Shown piece by piece: positions 63,989-64,000 of a DNA stretch of 64,000 nt; within the stretch, counting starts at the first letter, position 1, and each line of letters starts with the position of its first letter. Both the position numbers and the translations under genes were made by a program. The stretch is taken from contig OZ017795.1 in the NCBI GenBank assembly GCA_963969395.1, forward strand, positions 23,231,063 through 23,295,062, in the 5' to 3' direction. The notes beneath the pieces are model-generated. The model did not search any database, had not been told where the DNA came from, and was given only the letters and a program-made list of their open reading frames with translations. The DNA comes from Pseudoscleropodium purum (lineage: Eukaryota; Streptophyta; Bryopsida; Hypnales; Brachytheciaceae).

Positions 63989-64000
63989 TATCCTTGCAGA

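Overview
This window looks like nuclear DNA of a land plant. Three intron-containing genes of plant type sit in GC-richer islands, separated by long AT-rich, repeat-filled stretches. The compact introns and the contrast between genic and intergenic DNA would fit a bryophyte such as a moss, but that placement is an inference and nothing here proves it. No bacterial, organellar or viral gene set is present.

Layout: 1-11,200 is AT-rich intergenic DNA with dispersed repeat families, a CACTA-type transposon end (4,996), a tandem duplication (6.4-6.7 kb), a short GC-rich patch that may be an orphan promoter and first exon (7.1-7.8 kb), and a 223-bp foldback element with CACTA-like ends (10,170-10,392). 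A CpG-rich leader (11.2-12.0 kb) introduces an 11-exon MAP70 gene (12,005-16,587, + strand, 696 codons), a plant-specific microtubule-associated protein. 16.6-21.2 kb is non-coding DNA of intermediate composition. 21.3-26.3 kb is AT-rich repeat DNA with a large foldback.

A second gene (26,339-31,654, - strand, 12 exons) encodes a probably plastid-targeted LpxB-like glycosyltransferase-fold protein of cyanobacterial type. 32.4-61.2 kb is a repeat desert. It holds a mosaic of one core sequence in alternating orientations (33.0-36.2 kb), decayed coding remnants, a ~100-bp tandem array (42.6-43.0 kb), a 290-bp GC-rich hAT-type element with a perfect 8-bp target duplication (44,724-45,013), and a candidate 7.7-kb DNA transposon (50,451-58,168) that carries a minus-strand decayed gene and a ~97-bp satellite array with a palindromic core. 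A third gene (61,316-63,988, - strand, 5 exons visible, may extend past the window) encodes a conserved-looking protein that I do not recognise.

The three genes show no operon-like or pathway link; they are neighbours only. The points most worth checking are the 7.7-kb element, the hAT element, the MAP70 exon-9 repeat that carries four in-frame cryptic splice donors, and single-base frame breaks in the second and third genes.
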